Assembly: GCF_011067135.1 (NCBI RefSeq)
Contig: NZ_JAAMOW010000008.1
Location: 1 to 64,000, forward strand
Reading direction: 5' to 3'
Source: Solimonas terrae
Lineage (GTDB): Bacteria > Pseudomonadota > Gammaproteobacteria > Nevskiales > Nevskiaceae
Length of the DNA stretch: 64,000 nt
Shown here: positions 15,801 to 24,427 of the stretch, in pieces
Layout of the letters: the number at the start of each line of letters is the position of its first letter
Position numbering within the stretch: position 1 is the first letter of the stretch
Notes under the pieces: model-generated
Database searches by the model: none
What the model saw: the letters and a program-made list of their open reading frames with translations, nothing else
Told to the model about the DNA's origin: nothing
Position numbers and translations under genes: made by a program

Positions 15801-16057
15801 TCTGGCTGCGGCAGCCGGTACGCGCGGCGCGGCGCGGCGAGGCACGGGAGGCGATCGCGCGGGTCGACGAGCTGATGGCGTTCACCGGTGCCGAAGGCTT
15901 CCGTCCCTGGCTGCATCTGGCGCGCGCGCACTGGAGCGAGCACCAGGAAGAGGTCGAGGCTTTCACGGCCCTGGCGCGGCAGGCGTTCGTGACGATCGGC
16001 GCGCCAGCCTATGCCGGCAAGCTGCAAGCGGAGGCCATGCTCGACGCCGCTGGCTGA
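12818..16057 (+). CDS. Class III adenylate/guanylate cyclase with AAA ATPase and TPR region
   Basis: This 1079-residue protein has a zinc ribbon at 4-23 (CASC...CNQCG), a class III cyclase domain at about 58-225, a P-loop ATPase from about 280 (GSAGLGKSR), and a long helical TPR-like region from ~700 to the end. The cyclase has both metal aspartates, Asp66 (FADIKGS) and Asp110 (YTGDGIM), 44 apart, and the VNLAARLE motif with transition-state Asn and Arg, so it should be active. Whether it makes cAMP or cGMP cannot be told. Start ATG 12818 follows GGAG. Downstream lie a LolA-like gene and an RND exporter with a cNMP-binding domain; the gap to the first is 118 bp. Confidence 0.85.
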   Translation: MKACASCQAENPENARFCNQCGASLAASPGPAPAAGYTPRHLRDGALRAAGAIAGERKRVTVLFADIKGSTRLAEQAGAELWHEVLDRFFGFLTQAVHRYDGTVNQYTGDGIMALFGAPVALEDHALRAAHAALDMQQAVRRYADELRLAHGLNLSMRIGLNSGEVVVGRIGDDLRSDYTAQGPTVNLAARLEHLCEPGRVYVSRATALQLEGYCRLRPLGAAQLAGHDEPQEVFELEDAGVRHERLQRSLARSGSPFLGRAPELAQLQRALDDARGGQGRVLAVIGSAGLGKSRLCHEFVEGCARAGVAVHRCSGVPYARRVPLLPIRDLLRGRLGVPAAASDEQARQWIAGALTLQISDAAALLPHVFEFLGIAAHGGSGMVEAQGSAQEQMLDRLATFLCCGEQPRVLLIEDLHFLDPATEAFILRLARVAVRERCLLLLNYRPDYPVGALDPVIGDRLQLRPLAAADLEDLARTLLGADPSLAPIVATLVERAAGHPYFVEEAVLALAEGGWLSGSARAWRLARPIDEWPLPDSVQALLAARIDRLEDAMRALLQAAAVIGQRFDAALLSAVVGDDATRVDARLLGLANDGFVRSDDEGWVFAHPLLQEVAYRGQLESRRRGVHAELARLLEQRHGPIEPPREISTRIAHHWRGAGDAGRAGLWGLAAARWVSTRNFETATDQCRVAIADLDRAGGDDPALIRTGALARAMLLRLAQFTPIAADELERAYEEARRMVAADDVALRAELGVSYGNRLLHRGRVDEAARTHEQAIALAMAHGETSVINRFRVAFLISFNAAGRLRQVLELLDATGDDWRTRPVDKENYMSRAYYGLMLGWMGRLDEAYRHLQAAMQIAIAEQGAAMSWMYAALVDLALLSGDFPPALMAAERGMRCAAESGSPFLRAIAQRALGLALGLNDRRAEAIEVLREAQPMVGPNGLAHLYEANLLATLALIEQEAGREQEAERTVQAACVSARGSGSRVWEILAVLVWLRQPVRAARRGEAREAIARVDELMAFTGAEGFRPWLHLARAHWSEHQEEVEAFTALARQAFVTIGAPAYAGKLQAEAMLDAAG

Positions 16058-16175
16058 TCGGGCGAGCAGGCGGTCACGGATGCGTGGCCGCGGTCGCGCA
16101 CGAGGGCGGCCGACAGTGCGAGAATCCGTTATCGACGAACACGCGGTCACCGACGACCACGAGGGGGAATGTCGC

Positions 16176-16961
16176 ATGAGAACGATCGCCGGGTGCCTGT
16201 GCGCCCTGACGCTGTCGCTGGCCTCCGCCGCGTGGGCCGACGCCGGCCCGGTGACGGCGGCATCGGTGATGAGCTGCATGCGTGCCAACATTCCGAAGAC
16301 GCTGACCGTCAAGGATGTCCAGCTCGACGCGAGCGACGGCAGCGGCAGTACGCGGACCATGCAGGGCAAGCTGTATGCGACGCGCGAAGACGACAAGCTG
16401 CGCGCGGTGATCCGCATTGCCGCGCCTTCGGATCTGGCCGGTGCGTCCTACCTGCTGCGCGAGCGCGATGACGGCGACGAGATGTACGTCTACATCCCGG
16501 CGCTGTCGAAGGTCCGTCGCGTCAGCGGTGCGGCGGTCGATGGTTCGCTGTGGGGTACGGATCTGTCGTTTGCCGACGTCAAGCAGCTTGGCAATGCCTT
16601 CAGCGGCAGCGATCCGAAGATCGGCAAGGACGAAGTGCTCGATGGCCGGCCGGTGCACGTGCTCAGCGTGATGCCGTCCGCCGGCGACAGCGCCCGCTTT
16701 ACGCGGGTGCTGGCCTGGGTCGACGCCAAATCCTGTGTCGCACTGCGCGTCGATTTCTACGAAGGGCAGGCGGTGCGCAAGCGCCTTAGCATCGACGCCC
16801 GGGACCTGCGTCAGGACGGCAGCTACTGGTACGCCTCGCAGCTGCAGATGACCGATCTCAAGCAAGGTTCGAAGACCTTGCTGAAGGTGCTCGATATCCA
16901 CGCCGACAAGTCGCTGCCGGGCCGCCTGTTCAACCCCGGCACGTTCTACATCGGCGGCTGA
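16176..16961 (+). CDS. LolA-like outer-membrane lipoprotein-sorting family protein
   Basis: This 261-residue protein has a signal peptide (MRTIAGCLCALTLSLASAAWA) and a single beta-rich domain of the LolA/COG2834 type. Typical family features are the MQGKLYATREDDKLRAVIRI strand pair, the YVYIPALSKVRRV segment and SLWGTDLSFAD. Proteins of this branch are regularly encoded directly before MMPL-type RND exporters and are thought to hand lipids or lipoproteins across the periplasm. Here the RND gene starts four bases after the stop, so the two are surely co-translated. ATG 16176 has GAGGGGGA about seven bases upstream. Confidence 0.8.
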   Translation: MRTIAGCLCALTLSLASAAWADAGPVTAASVMSCMRANIPKTLTVKDVQLDASDGSGSTRTMQGKLYATREDDKLRAVIRIAAPSDLAGASYLLRERDDGDEMYVYIPALSKVRRVSGAAVDGSLWGTDLSFADVKQLGNAFSGSDPKIGKDEVLDGRPVHVLSVMPSAGDSARFTRVLAWVDAKSCVALRVDFYEGQAVRKRLSIDARDLRQDGSYWYASQLQMTDLKQGSKTLLKVLDIHADKSLPGRLFNPGTFYIGG

Positions 16962-16965
16962 GCGG

Positions 16966-19695
16966 ATGCAGCGACTCGTCCGATGGATTGCCGGCCGCCC
17001 GGTCGTCGTGCTGGTGCTGAGCCTGCTGCTCAGCGCACTTGCGGCGCTGGCGCTGTTCGATCCGCGGACCCACGCACTGCGCCTGCAGATCGATCCGTCG
17101 ATCGAGCGCCTGCTGCCGTCGAACAACGCCGATCGTGCGTTGTACGAGCAGGTTCGCGAACATTTCGGTGACGGCGATGCGGTGATCGTCGCGGTCGAGT
17201 TCAAGGACCTGTACAGCACCGAAGGCCTGCGTCTGGTCCAGCAGCTCAATGCGCGTTACCGGCAGTTGCCGGGTGTCAGCGGCGTGGCATCGCTGGCGAC
17301 CGCGCCGGACCTGGTCGCCATCGACGGCGATCTCGACGTCAGCACTTTCACGCAGCAGGCAGCGGCGCATCCCGAGCGCATCGCCGGCTTTGCACGGCAG
17401 ATCGCCGGCAATCCGCTGTATCGCAATACCCTGGTGTCCGCCGATGGTCGCCACGTTGCATTCGCCCTGTTCGTCGACGGCGTCAACGAGCAGCAGTTCC
17501 TCGCGCTCGACTATCCGCAACTGATACGCGCCGCGACGCGTGAAGTCGCCGGCGATGCGGCGGTCGCGATCACTGGCACGCCGGTCGGCCGTGCCGCGAC
17601 CGCGCGCGCCCTGCTCGACGCGCTGCGGTTCACGGTGCCCGCCGTGTTCGCGATCATCCTCGTGCTGCTGTACGTCTCGTTCCGCGACTGGCGCGCGACG
17701 ATAGCCGCCGCGTTGACGGTGGGGCTGACCCTGCTGTGGACGCTGGCCAGCTCCGTGCTGTTGCGCATGCCGTTCAATCTGGTTACCGCGATCGTGCCGG
17801 CACTGGTCGTCACGCTCGGCCTTTCGTACACGATCTATCTGCTCTCGGCGTATTTCGACGCCTTCGGCAAACCGTGGCTGTCCGAGCGTGGCGTGCGCAC
17901 GCGCTGGGTGCTCAATCGCGCCGGCCTCGGTCTGCTGCTGTCGGCGGCGACCACCGCCGCCAGCTTCCTGTCGCTGCTGATCAGTTCCTTGCCGGCGATT
18001 CGCAATTTCGCGGTGCTGGCGTCGCTGGGTTCGCTGTTCGGTGTGCTGCTGTCGCTGAGTTTCCTGCCATCGCTGCTGACGCTCAGCGGCTGCGCCCGGC
18101 GTGAAACGGCGCCGCCCGGTGCACGCTGGTTTTCGGCCACCGCGACGCGGCTGGCGGCGTTCGACCAGAAGTGGCGGGCCGCGATCATCGGCGTGGCCGT
18201 GCTGCTGTTGCCGGTCGACGCCTTTCTGGCGTCGCGCATTCACGCCGGCACCGAGTTCAGCAAGAGTTTCTCCGAACGCTCGACGGTGCGCCGCGACTAC
18301 GAGCTGATCAATCGCGATTTCGACGGCGCCAACCTGATGTCGATCTACATCGACACGCATGTCAACGACGCGCTGACCGATCCGGCGCTGATCGGCCAGC
18401 TCGACTCTCTGGAGCAGTGGCTGCGTGCGCAGCCGGAAGTCGGCGCGGCGGTGTCGTATGTCGATCATCTGAAGCTGATCAATCGCGCTTTCAACGATGG
18501 CGATCCGGCCGCCTATGCGATTCCGGACAGCGCGGCGGCCGTCAAGCAGCTGCTGGTGTTCGGCGGCGGCGATGCGATCCGCAACGTCATCGATCCGCGC
18601 TTCCGCTCGGCCCTGATGAAGTTGCGCATCAAGGTCGACGGCTCGCGCGAGGTCGATGCCCTGGTCAAGCGCATCGACCTGCGCCTGCAGGCGATGCCGG
18701 CGCCGCTGAATGGTGTGGTGACCGGCACGCCGATTCTGGCAACGCGTACCGTGCAGGAGATTGCCTCCGGCCAGTTCCTGTCGATCGCGATCGCCAGCGT
18801 CGCGATCTGGCTGCTGCTGACCTTCATGTTCACCTCGGCGCGTGCCGGTTTGATCGCACTGCTGCCGACGGTCGTACCGGTCGCGATCTACTTCGGCACA
18901 CTCGGCCTGCTCGGCATCGCCCTGAGCCCGACCACCTGTCTGATCGCCTGCATCGTGATCGGCATCGCCGTCGACGACACCATCCAGTTTCTGGCCCGCT
19001 TCAATGCCGATGCGCGCGCCGGGGCCGACGAGGCACCCGCCGTGGCGAGCGCGCTTGCCGCCGTGCTGCGTCCGATCACCCTGAGCACGATCGCGCTGTG
19101 CTCGGGCTTTCTGGTTTTCGCCGGCAGTACGCTGGCGACCCAGGTGCAGTTCGGCCTGCTGTCGGCGTTCACGCTGTTCCTGGCCTGGGTGATGAACATC
19201 ACGCTGACGCCGGCGTTGGGCTCCAAGCTGCGCATCGTCACGCTGTGGGACATGCTGCGGCTCGATCTCGGCGAGTCGCCGCAGCATACGATTCCGCTGC
19301 TGTCGGGTTTGTCGCTGCGCCAGGCGCGCGTGTTCGCGCTGATGTCCAGGCTCGAAAAGCATCCGCAGGCGACGCGCGTGATCCGGCAGGGCGATCTGGC
19401 GCGCGACATCTACGTGGTCGTCGACGGCGAACTCGAGGTCTGGATCGAACGGCAGGACGAGCACAAGTCGCTCGCCCGGCTCGGCCGCGGCGCGGTGCTC
19501 GGCGAGGCCGGTTACTTCGGCCAGCGGCGTACCGCCAATGTGCAGGCACTGTCGCCGGTGCGTCTGCTGCGTTTCGACTCCCAGGATCTGGAGCGGCTGC
19601 GCATCCGCTACCCCAAGGTCGCGGCGCTGGTCCTGCGCAATCTCAATCGCATTCAGGCCGAACGCCTGGCGCGCGCGACGGCGATGCTGCAGTAG
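16966..19695 (+). CDS. MMPL/RND exporter with C-terminal cyclic-nucleotide-binding domain
   Basis: This 909-residue protein has a membrane helix at 10-30, a periplasmic domain, five to six helices at ~220-390, a second TM start (AAIIGVAVLLLPVDAFLAS) near 405 with a second periplasmic domain, and a second helix block at ~605-750. Family motif GIAVDDTIQFLARF is present. Residues ~775-905 form a Crp-type cNMP-binding domain (VIRQGDLARDIYVVVDGELEVW, then LGRGAVLGEAGYFGQRRTANVQA), whose GEAGYF-x-RRTA resembles the phosphate-binding cassette with its arginine. The likely role is export of a lipid or hydrophobic compound gated by cAMP or cGMP, with a cyclase encoded two genes upstream. The gating is inference. 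Confidence 0.8.
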   Translation: MQRLVRWIAGRPVVVLVLSLLLSALAALALFDPRTHALRLQIDPSIERLLPSNNADRALYEQVREHFGDGDAVIVAVEFKDLYSTEGLRLVQQLNARYRQLPGVSGVASLATAPDLVAIDGDLDVSTFTQQAAAHPERIAGFARQIAGNPLYRNTLVSADGRHVAFALFVDGVNEQQFLALDYPQLIRAATREVAGDAAVAITGTPVGRAATARALLDALRFTVPAVFAIILVLLYVSFRDWRATIAAALTVGLTLLWTLASSVLLRMPFNLVTAIVPALVVTLGLSYTIYLLSAYFDAFGKPWLSERGVRTRWVLNRAGLGLLLSAATTAASFLSLLISSLPAIRNFAVLASLGSLFGVLLSLSFLPSLLTLSGCARRETAPPGARWFSATATRLAAFDQKWRAAIIGVAVLLLPVDAFLASRIHAGTEFSKSFSERSTVRRDYELINRDFDGANLMSIYIDTHVNDALTDPALIGQLDSLEQWLRAQPEVGAAVSYVDHLKLINRAFNDGDPAAYAIPDSAAAVKQLLVFGGGDAIRNVIDPRFRSALMKLRIKVDGSREVDALVKRIDLRLQAMPAPLNGVVTGTPILATRTVQEIASGQFLSIAIASVAIWLLLTFMFTSARAGLIALLPTVVPVAIYFGTLGLLGIALSPTTCLIACIVIGIAVDDTIQFLARFNADARAGADEAPAVASALAAVLRPITLSTIALCSGFLVFAGSTLATQVQFGLLSAFTLFLAWVMNITLTPALGSKLRIVTLWDMLRLDLGESPQHTIPLLSGLSLRQARVFALMSRLEKHPQATRVIRQGDLARDIYVVVDGELEVWIERQDEHKSLARLGRGAVLGEAGYFGQRRTANVQALSPVRLLRFDSQDLERLRIRYPKVAALVLRNLNRIQAERLARATAMLQ

Positions 19696-19716
19696 CAAGC
19701 CGCGAATCGCCGGGCA

Positions 19717-20271
19717 TCACTGCTCGGCGAGCAGCTGCTCGATCGCAGCCTGCATCTGCCGGGCATTCGCGTCGTGCTCGTGGGTCTCGCCGACGAACGC
19801 GCCGCGAACGATGCCGTGGCGGTCGATCAGGTAGAACGCCGGCCAGTACTGGTTGCCGAGCGCCTGCCAGTACGAATGGTCGTTGTCGATCATGACCGGA
19901 TTGCGCAAGCGGTATTCGGCGATCTTGCCCTGCAGCAAATCGCGCCGGTACTCGCTGGCGAGTTCCGGCGTGTGGACGCCGATCACCGTCAGGCCCTGCT
20001 CGCCGTAGCGCTGTTCGATGGTGTCGAGCCAGGCAAACGAGCGGTAGCAGTTCCAGCATTCGAACGCCCAGAAATCGACCAGCACCACCGAACCCCGCAG
20101 ACCGGCCAGCGTCAGCGGTTTCGAGTTCAGCCAGTCGGCTGCGTCGCGGTGCGTGAACGCGGGCGCCGGCCTGCCGAGTGCCGGCGAGGCGGCGTCGGCG
20201 CCGACGGTCGCGGACAGCAGCAGGATCAGAGCCGCGCAGCCGTTTGCGAGGGTCGTGGTGTGACGATGCAT
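19717..20271 (-). CDS. Secreted thioredoxin-like (TlpA/redoxin) protein
   Basis: This 184-residue protein has a signal peptide (LANGCAALILLLSATVGADA) and a thioredoxin fold with the active-site motif CWNC in VDFWAFECWNCYRSF. The cis-proline region is represented by NQYWPAFYLIDRHG. The layout, LRGSVVLVDFWAFEC then LTVIGVHTPE, is that of DipZ/TlpA-type periplasmic redoxins rather than DsbA. ATG 20271 follows AAGGAACC. It converges on the RND-cNMP gene with 21 bp between stops. A role in periplasmic disulfide or peroxide metabolism is likely, but the partner is unknown. Confidence 0.75.
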   Translation of the reverse strand: MHRHTTTLANGCAALILLLSATVGADAASPALGRPAPAFTHRDAADWLNSKPLTLAGLRGSVVLVDFWAFECWNCYRSFAWLDTIEQRYGEQGLTVIGVHTPELASEYRRDLLQGKIAEYRLRNPVMIDNDHSYWQALGNQYWPAFYLIDRHGIVRGAFVGETHEHDANARQMQAAIEQLLAEQ

Positions 20272-20568
20272 GTCGGTTCCTTCAGGCGCGTGAACGGGAT
20301 GGTGCGAGACGCCATCATGGCGAGCTGGATCGTTTTGACTGCGCCCTTGCCATGATCGACGGCAGGCTTCGTGAGCTGGTTGCCGGGATTCGGCATGCGC
20401 AAGTCTGCGTCGTGGATCGGCGTCGATCGATGCTCCGGCGTCCGGATTTCGTGTCCGGCGCGGCCATCCGCGATGCCGCAGCTGGTGGCAATCCGCCTTT
20501 CCCGACACATTGCGGCTAGGATCTGCAGCCTGGGCGTTGTGGTCGACGAGCGAAACGGGAGAAGGGCT

Positions 20569-21429
20569 GTGAGTCTGAAAGGCAAGACGCTGTTCATTAC
20601 CGGCGGGTCACGCGGTATCGGTCTGGCGATCGCGGTGCGCGCCGCGCGGGATGGCGCCAATGTCGTGGTCGCCGCCAAGACCGGCGAACCGCATGCCAGG
20701 CTGCCGGGCACGATCTACAGCGCGGCCGAAGACATCGAGAAAGCCGGCGGCAAGGCGCTGCCGATACTCTGCGATCTGCGCGACGAGACACAGCTCGCGG
20801 CTGCGGTCGAGCAGACGGTCGCGACCTTCGGCGGCATCGACATCCTCGTCAACAATGCCAGTGCGATTTCGCTGACCGGCACGCTGATCACCGACATGAA
20901 GAAGTACGACCTCATGAACGGCATCAATGCGCGCGGCACCTACATGGCCGGCCGTTACTGCATTCCGCACCTGAAGAAGGCTGCGCAGAACCACGGCAGC
21001 GCCCACATCCTGACCTTGTCGCCGCCGCTGGCGATGGACAAGAAATGGTTCGCGCCGCACGTCGCCTATTCGATGGCCAAGTACGGCATGAGCCTGTGCA
21101 CGCTGGGCTGGGCGGAGGAGTTCAGGAAGGACGGCATCGCCGCCAACTCCCTGTGGCCGCGCACCGCGATCGCGACCGCCGCGATCAGGCTGGTCGGCGG
21201 GGACGCCGTGATGAGGGCATCGCGCACGCCGGAGATCATGGCCGACGCGGCGCACGTGATTCTCAACAAGCCGTCACGCGAGTTCAGCGGCCATTTCTGC
21301 ATCGACGATGTCGTGCTGCACGAAACCGGCGTGCGGGATTTTTCGCAGTACGCCGCCGTGCCGGGAACCCCCGAAAAGAATCTGGCACCGGACTTCTTCC
21401 TGCCGGATGATCTGCCGCAGTTTCACTGA
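20569..21429 (+). CDS. Short-chain dehydrogenase/reductase (HSDL2-like)
   Basis: This 286-residue SDR has the nucleotide-binding motif TGGSRGIG near residues 10-17, NNAS near 94-97 and the catalytic YxxxK (VAYSMAKYG) near 170. The position of the usual serine is occupied by LTLSPP. The sequence AAKTGEPHARLPGTIYSAAEDIE is characteristic of the hydroxysteroid-dehydrogenase-like-2 branch, but no SCP2 domain is attached. Start GTG 20569 sits behind GGAGAAGGG at ideal distance, which excludes the longer upstream reading. The substrate is unknown; fatty-acid or steroid-like compounds are handled by relatives. Confidence 0.8.
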   Translation: MSLKGKTLFITGGSRGIGLAIAVRAARDGANVVVAAKTGEPHARLPGTIYSAAEDIEKAGGKALPILCDLRDETQLAAAVEQTVATFGGIDILVNNASAISLTGTLITDMKKYDLMNGINARGTYMAGRYCIPHLKKAAQNHGSAHILTLSPPLAMDKKWFAPHVAYSMAKYGMSLCTLGWAEEFRKDGIAANSLWPRTAIATAAIRLVGGDAVMRASRTPEIMADAAHVILNKPSREFSGHFCIDDVVLHETGVRDFSQYAAVPGTPEKNLAPDFFLPDDLPQFH

Positions 21430-21488
21430 GAAGCTGGCGACGCAGGCTGCGGTCGCGACGCATGATCTGGTCAAGCGTTCACGAAAAA

Positions 21489-21507
21489 GACCGCCATTCG
21501 GGCGGTC
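21489..21507 (-). terminator. Hairpin with T-run on the minus strand
   Basis: GACCGCC and GGCGGTC arms with an ATTCG loop are flanked by five A residues on the left. This makes a rho-independent terminator for leftward transcripts. It is a near copy of the terminator at 21606-21624 and backs it up for read-through from pstB toward the SDR gene. Confidence 0.55.
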
Positions 21508-21598
21508 TCGGGCAATCTGAACGGCGTGCTTGCGATGCCGGGCGGGACCGCACTTCTCGATTGAACCCCGGACCGGCCATCCGTGGCCGGGCGTTCGC

Positions 21599-21631
21599 AA
21601 AAAAAGACCGCCATTCAGGCGGTCCTTTTTT
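21599..21631. terminator. Bidirectional terminator between SDR gene and pstB
   Basis: The stem GACCGCC/GGCGGTC (21606-21624) is flanked by a run of A on the left and a run of T on the right, so it can end transcription from both convergent genes. It lies two bases from the pstB stop codon. Confidence 0.85.
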
Positions 21632-21633
21632 GC

Positions 21634-22476
21634 TCACCCAAAGCGGCCGGTGATGTAGTCCTCGGTGCGCTGTTCGCGCGGCCGGGTGAAGACCTGGTCG
21701 GTGGTGCCGAACTCGACCAGTTCACCCAGATACATGAAGGCCGAGAAATCGGCGGCGCGCGCGGCCTGCTGCATGTTGTGGGTGACGATCGCGATCGTGT
21801 AGTCGGCCTTCAGCTGATAGATCAGTTCTTCGATCTTGGCGGTCGAGATCGGATCGAGCGCCGAGGTCGGTTCGTCGAGCAGCAGCACCTGCGGGCGCAC
21901 GGCAATCGAACGGGCGATGCAGAGGCGCTGCTGCTGGCCGCCGGACAGGCCTAGGCCCGAGGCCTGCAGCTTGTCCTTGACCTCGTCCCACAGCGCGGTG
22001 CGCTTCAGCGCATCCTCGACGCGGTCATTCATGTCCGCCTTCGGAACCTTCTCGTACAGGCGGATGCCGAACGCGATGTTGTCGTAGATCGACATCGGAA
22101 ACGGCGTCGGTTTCTGGAACACCATGCCGATCTGCGCACGCAGCAGGTTCACGTCGGTCTTCGGGTCGATGATGTTCTTGCCGTCGAGCAATACCTCGCC
22201 GGCCGCGCGCTGACCCGGATAGAGGTCGTACATGCGGTTGAGGATACGCAGCAGGGTCGACTTGCCGCAGCCGGACGGGCCGATGAAGGCCGTGACCTTG
22301 CGGTCGTAGAGCGGCAGCGAAATGCTTTTCAGCGCGCGATAGTCGCCGTAGAAGAAGTCGAGATTGCGGATCGACACCTTCTCCGTCAGCGCATCTTTGA
22401 TCGGCTCTGTAAGTTCGGCTTTCATCAGTTCGACGTTCGGACGAGTTTGCATGGTAGAGGATTCGCTGGGTTCCAT
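21634..22476 (-). CDS. pstB: Phosphate ABC transporter ATP-binding protein PstB
   Basis: This 280-residue ATPase has Walker A (IGPSGCGKS), the Q-loop region ([18 protein letters not shown]), signature LSGGQQQRL, Walker B ([13 protein letters not shown]) and the switch histidine ([10 protein letters not shown]). The extended Q-loop sequence is diagnostic of PstB. It energises the PstCA channel for high-affinity phosphate uptake at the inner membrane. It is the last gene of pstSCAB, starting six bases after pstA ends. The N-terminal ~25 residues before [13 protein letters not shown] are longer than in E. coli. Confidence 0.97.
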   Translation of the reverse strand: MEPSESSTMQTRPNVELMKAELTEPIKDALTEKVSIRNLDFFYGDYRALKSISLPLYDRKVTAFIGPSGCGKSTLLRILNRMYDLYPGQRAAGEVLLDGKNIIDPKTDVNLLRAQIGMVFQKPTPFPMSIYDNIAFGIRLYEKVPKADMNDRVEDALKRTALWDEVKDKLQASGLGLSGGQQQRLCIARSIAVRPQVLLLDEPTSALDPISTAKIEELIYQLKADYTIAIVTHNMQQAARAADFSAFMYLGELVEFGTTDQVFTRPREQRTEDYITGRFG

Positions 22477-22482
22477 GGGCGA

Positions 22483-23346
22483 TCAGTGCCCGCTGGAGCG
22501 CGGACGCGCGATGGTGCGGGCAAAGACATTGAGGGCGAGCACGGTCAGCGTGATCAGCAGGGCGCCGGTCCACGCCAGCCGCTGCCAGTCCGGATACGGC
22601 GACAGTGCGAACTGGAAGATCACGACCGGCAGGTTGGCCATCGGCGCGTTCATGTTCGTGCTCCAGAACTGGTTGTTCAGGGAGGTGAACAGCAGGGGCG
22701 CGGTTTCGCCGCTGACGCGGGCGATCGCCAGCAGCGTGCCGGTGATGAGGCCGGCGCGGGCCGCGCGATAGCAGACCTGCTGGATCACCAGCCAGCGCGG
22801 CGCGCCGAGCGCGCTGGCCGCTTCGCGCAGGCTGTCCGGCACCAGCAGCAGCATGTCTTCGGTGGTGCGCACGACGACCGGCAGCACGAGGATCGACAGC
22901 GCCACGCAGCCGGCCCAGGCCGAGAAGTGACCCATCGGCTGCACCATGATCTCGTAGACGAACAGGCCGACGACGATCGACGGTGCCGACAGCAGCACGT
23001 CGTTGATGAAGCGCACGACCGAGGTCAGCTTGGTGTTGCGACCGTATTCGGCCATGTAGGTGCCGGCGAGAATGCCGACCGGGGTGCCGATCAGGGTCGC
23101 GATCAGGGTCTGCACCAGGCTGCCGTACATGGCGTTGAGCAGGCCGCCGGCGCTGCCGGGCGGCGGCGTCATGTGCGTGAAGACCGACAGCGAGACGCCG
23201 GCCGCGCCTTTCAGGAACAGGGTCGCGAGAATCCAGGCCAGCGCGACCATGCCGGCGGCGGCCGACGAGAAGGACAACAGCATGGCTACGCGGTTGAAGC
23301 GCCGACGGCGCGCGTACAGGGCCATGTTCATGTGAGCGTTGTTCAT
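22483..23346 (-). CDS. pstA: Phosphate ABC transporter permease PstA
   Basis: This 287-residue permease has six predicted membrane helices and the cytoplasmic coupling motif around [18 protein letters not shown] (the EAA loop). The C-terminal block [18 protein letters not shown] is typical of PstA. The ATG immediately follows the pstC stop codon (TAG then ATG), so translation is coupled. A second ATG four codons in is possible. With PstC it forms the membrane channel for phosphate delivered by PstS. Confidence 0.96.
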   Translation of the reverse strand: MNNAHMNMALYARRRRFNRVAMLLSFSSAAAGMVALAWILATLFLKGAAGVSLSVFTHMTPPPGSAGGLLNAMYGSLVQTLIATLIGTPVGILAGTYMAEYGRNTKLTSVVRFINDVLLSAPSIVVGLFVYEIMVQPMGHFSAWAGCVALSILVLPVVVRTTEDMLLLVPDSLREAASALGAPRWLVIQQVCYRAARAGLITGTLLAIARVSGETAPLLFTSLNNQFWSTNMNAPMANLPVVIFQFALSPYPDWQRLAWTGALLITLTVLALNVFARTIARPRSSGH

Positions 23347-24321
23347 CTAGCGGCCCTCGGACTGCTTCATGCGCAGCAGCATCAGGCGCGCGGCGCCGAG
23401 CACGATGAACGTGATGATGAACAGGATCAGGCCGAGCGCGATCAGCGACGAGGTGTACAGCGTGCCGTCGGCTTCGGTGAATTCGTTGGCGATGCTCGCG
23501 GAAATCGTCGTGCCGGGCGCCAGCAGCGAGTGGCTGATGCGGTGTGCATTGCCGATCACGAAGGTGACCGCCATCGTCTCGCCGAGCGCGCGGCCGAGGC
23601 CGAGCATGACGCCGCCGATGACGCCGGTCTTGGTGAACGGCAGGACCACATGACGCACCACTTCCCAGGTCGTGCAGCCCAGGCCGTAGGCCGACTCCTT
23701 GAGCATCGGCGGCACGGTCTCGAACACGTCGCGCGTGATCGAGGTGATGAAGGGCAACACCATGATGCTCAGGATCAGGCCGGCGGTGAGTACGCCGATG
23801 CCGTAGGGCGGGCCGGCGAACAGGGTCGACAGGCCGGGCACGCCGTCGAACGCCTTGATCAGCAGCGGCTGCACGTACTTCTGCAGCAGAGGGGCGAGCA
23901 CGAACAGGCCCCAGATGCCGTAGATGATGCTGGGGATGCCGGCGAGCAGTTCGATCGCGGTGCTGATCGGCTGCTTGAGCTTCGGCGGGCACAGCTCGGT
24001 GATGAACACGGCGATGCCGATGCTGATCGGGAAGCCGATCAGCATGGCGATGAGCGACGTGACCAGGGTGCCGTAGATCGGCGCGGCGGCGCCGAACTTT
24101 TCGGTCACCGGATTCCAGGATTCGGTATGGAAGAACGAAAACCCGAAGGCTTTCAGTGCGGGCAGCGAGCCATCGATCAGCGAGATGATCACGCCGCTGA
24201 GCATGATCAGGACGGTGATGGCGGCGCAGCGCGTCAGGATCCGCAACAGGCTTTCCATGAGCTTGTGGCGGGCCAGCGTGGGCGAGGGGTTACCGGCAAC
24301 GGCGGTGACGGCGGTATTCAC
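23347..24321 (-). CDS. pstC: Phosphate ABC transporter permease PstC
   Basis: This 324-residue permease has a membrane segment near 30-50, then the PstC signature EKFGAAAPIYGTLVTSLIAMLIG, and the EAA loop (LKESAYGLGCTTWEVVRHV). Family length is about 310-320 residues. The start is GTG 24321 (MNTAV), with AGGGAG five bases before it. It lies 106 bp downstream of pstS, separated by a strong hairpin that may lower expression of the permease genes relative to the binding protein. Confidence 0.96.
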   Translation of the reverse strand: MNTAVTAVAGNPSPTLARHKLMESLLRILTRCAAITVLIMLSGVIISLIDGSLPALKAFGFSFFHTESWNPVTEKFGAAAPIYGTLVTSLIAMLIGFPISIGIAVFITELCPPKLKQPISTAIELLAGIPSIIYGIWGLFVLAPLLQKYVQPLLIKAFDGVPGLSTLFAGPPYGIGVLTAGLILSIMVLPFITSITRDVFETVPPMLKESAYGLGCTTWEVVRHVVLPFTKTGVIGGVMLGLGRALGETMAVTFVIGNAHRISHSLLAPGTTISASIANEFTEADGTLYTSSLIALGLILFIITFIVLGAARLMLLRMKQSEGR

Positions 24322-24371
24322 GACACTCCCTGAAGCGCGATGCAGCGATGGATTCTAACGGGACAGCGAGA

Positions 24372-24395
24372 GGAGGGGGCGATGTCGCCCCCTCC
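24372..24395 (-). terminator. Intra-operon hairpin between pstS and pstC
   Basis: GGAGGGGGCGA pairs perfectly with TCGCCCCCTCC around a two-base loop. No T-run follows on the minus strand, so it is more likely an mRNA-stabilising or attenuating hairpin at the end of pstS than a full terminator. Confidence 0.6.
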
Positions 24396-24427
24396 CGGTT
24401 CAGCAGCTTGCGTGAAGCAGATTCAGC

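Noticed and set aside
13427-16417. Leftward open frame of 996 codons opposite the cyclase
   Set aside because: It is the antisense shadow of a gene with clear cyclase and ATPase motifs on the other strand.
16930-19698. Leftward open frame of 922 codons opposite the RND-cNMP gene
   Set aside because: It has low-complexity Arg/Gln/His content. The plus-strand frame has membrane helices and conserved RND and cNMP motifs.
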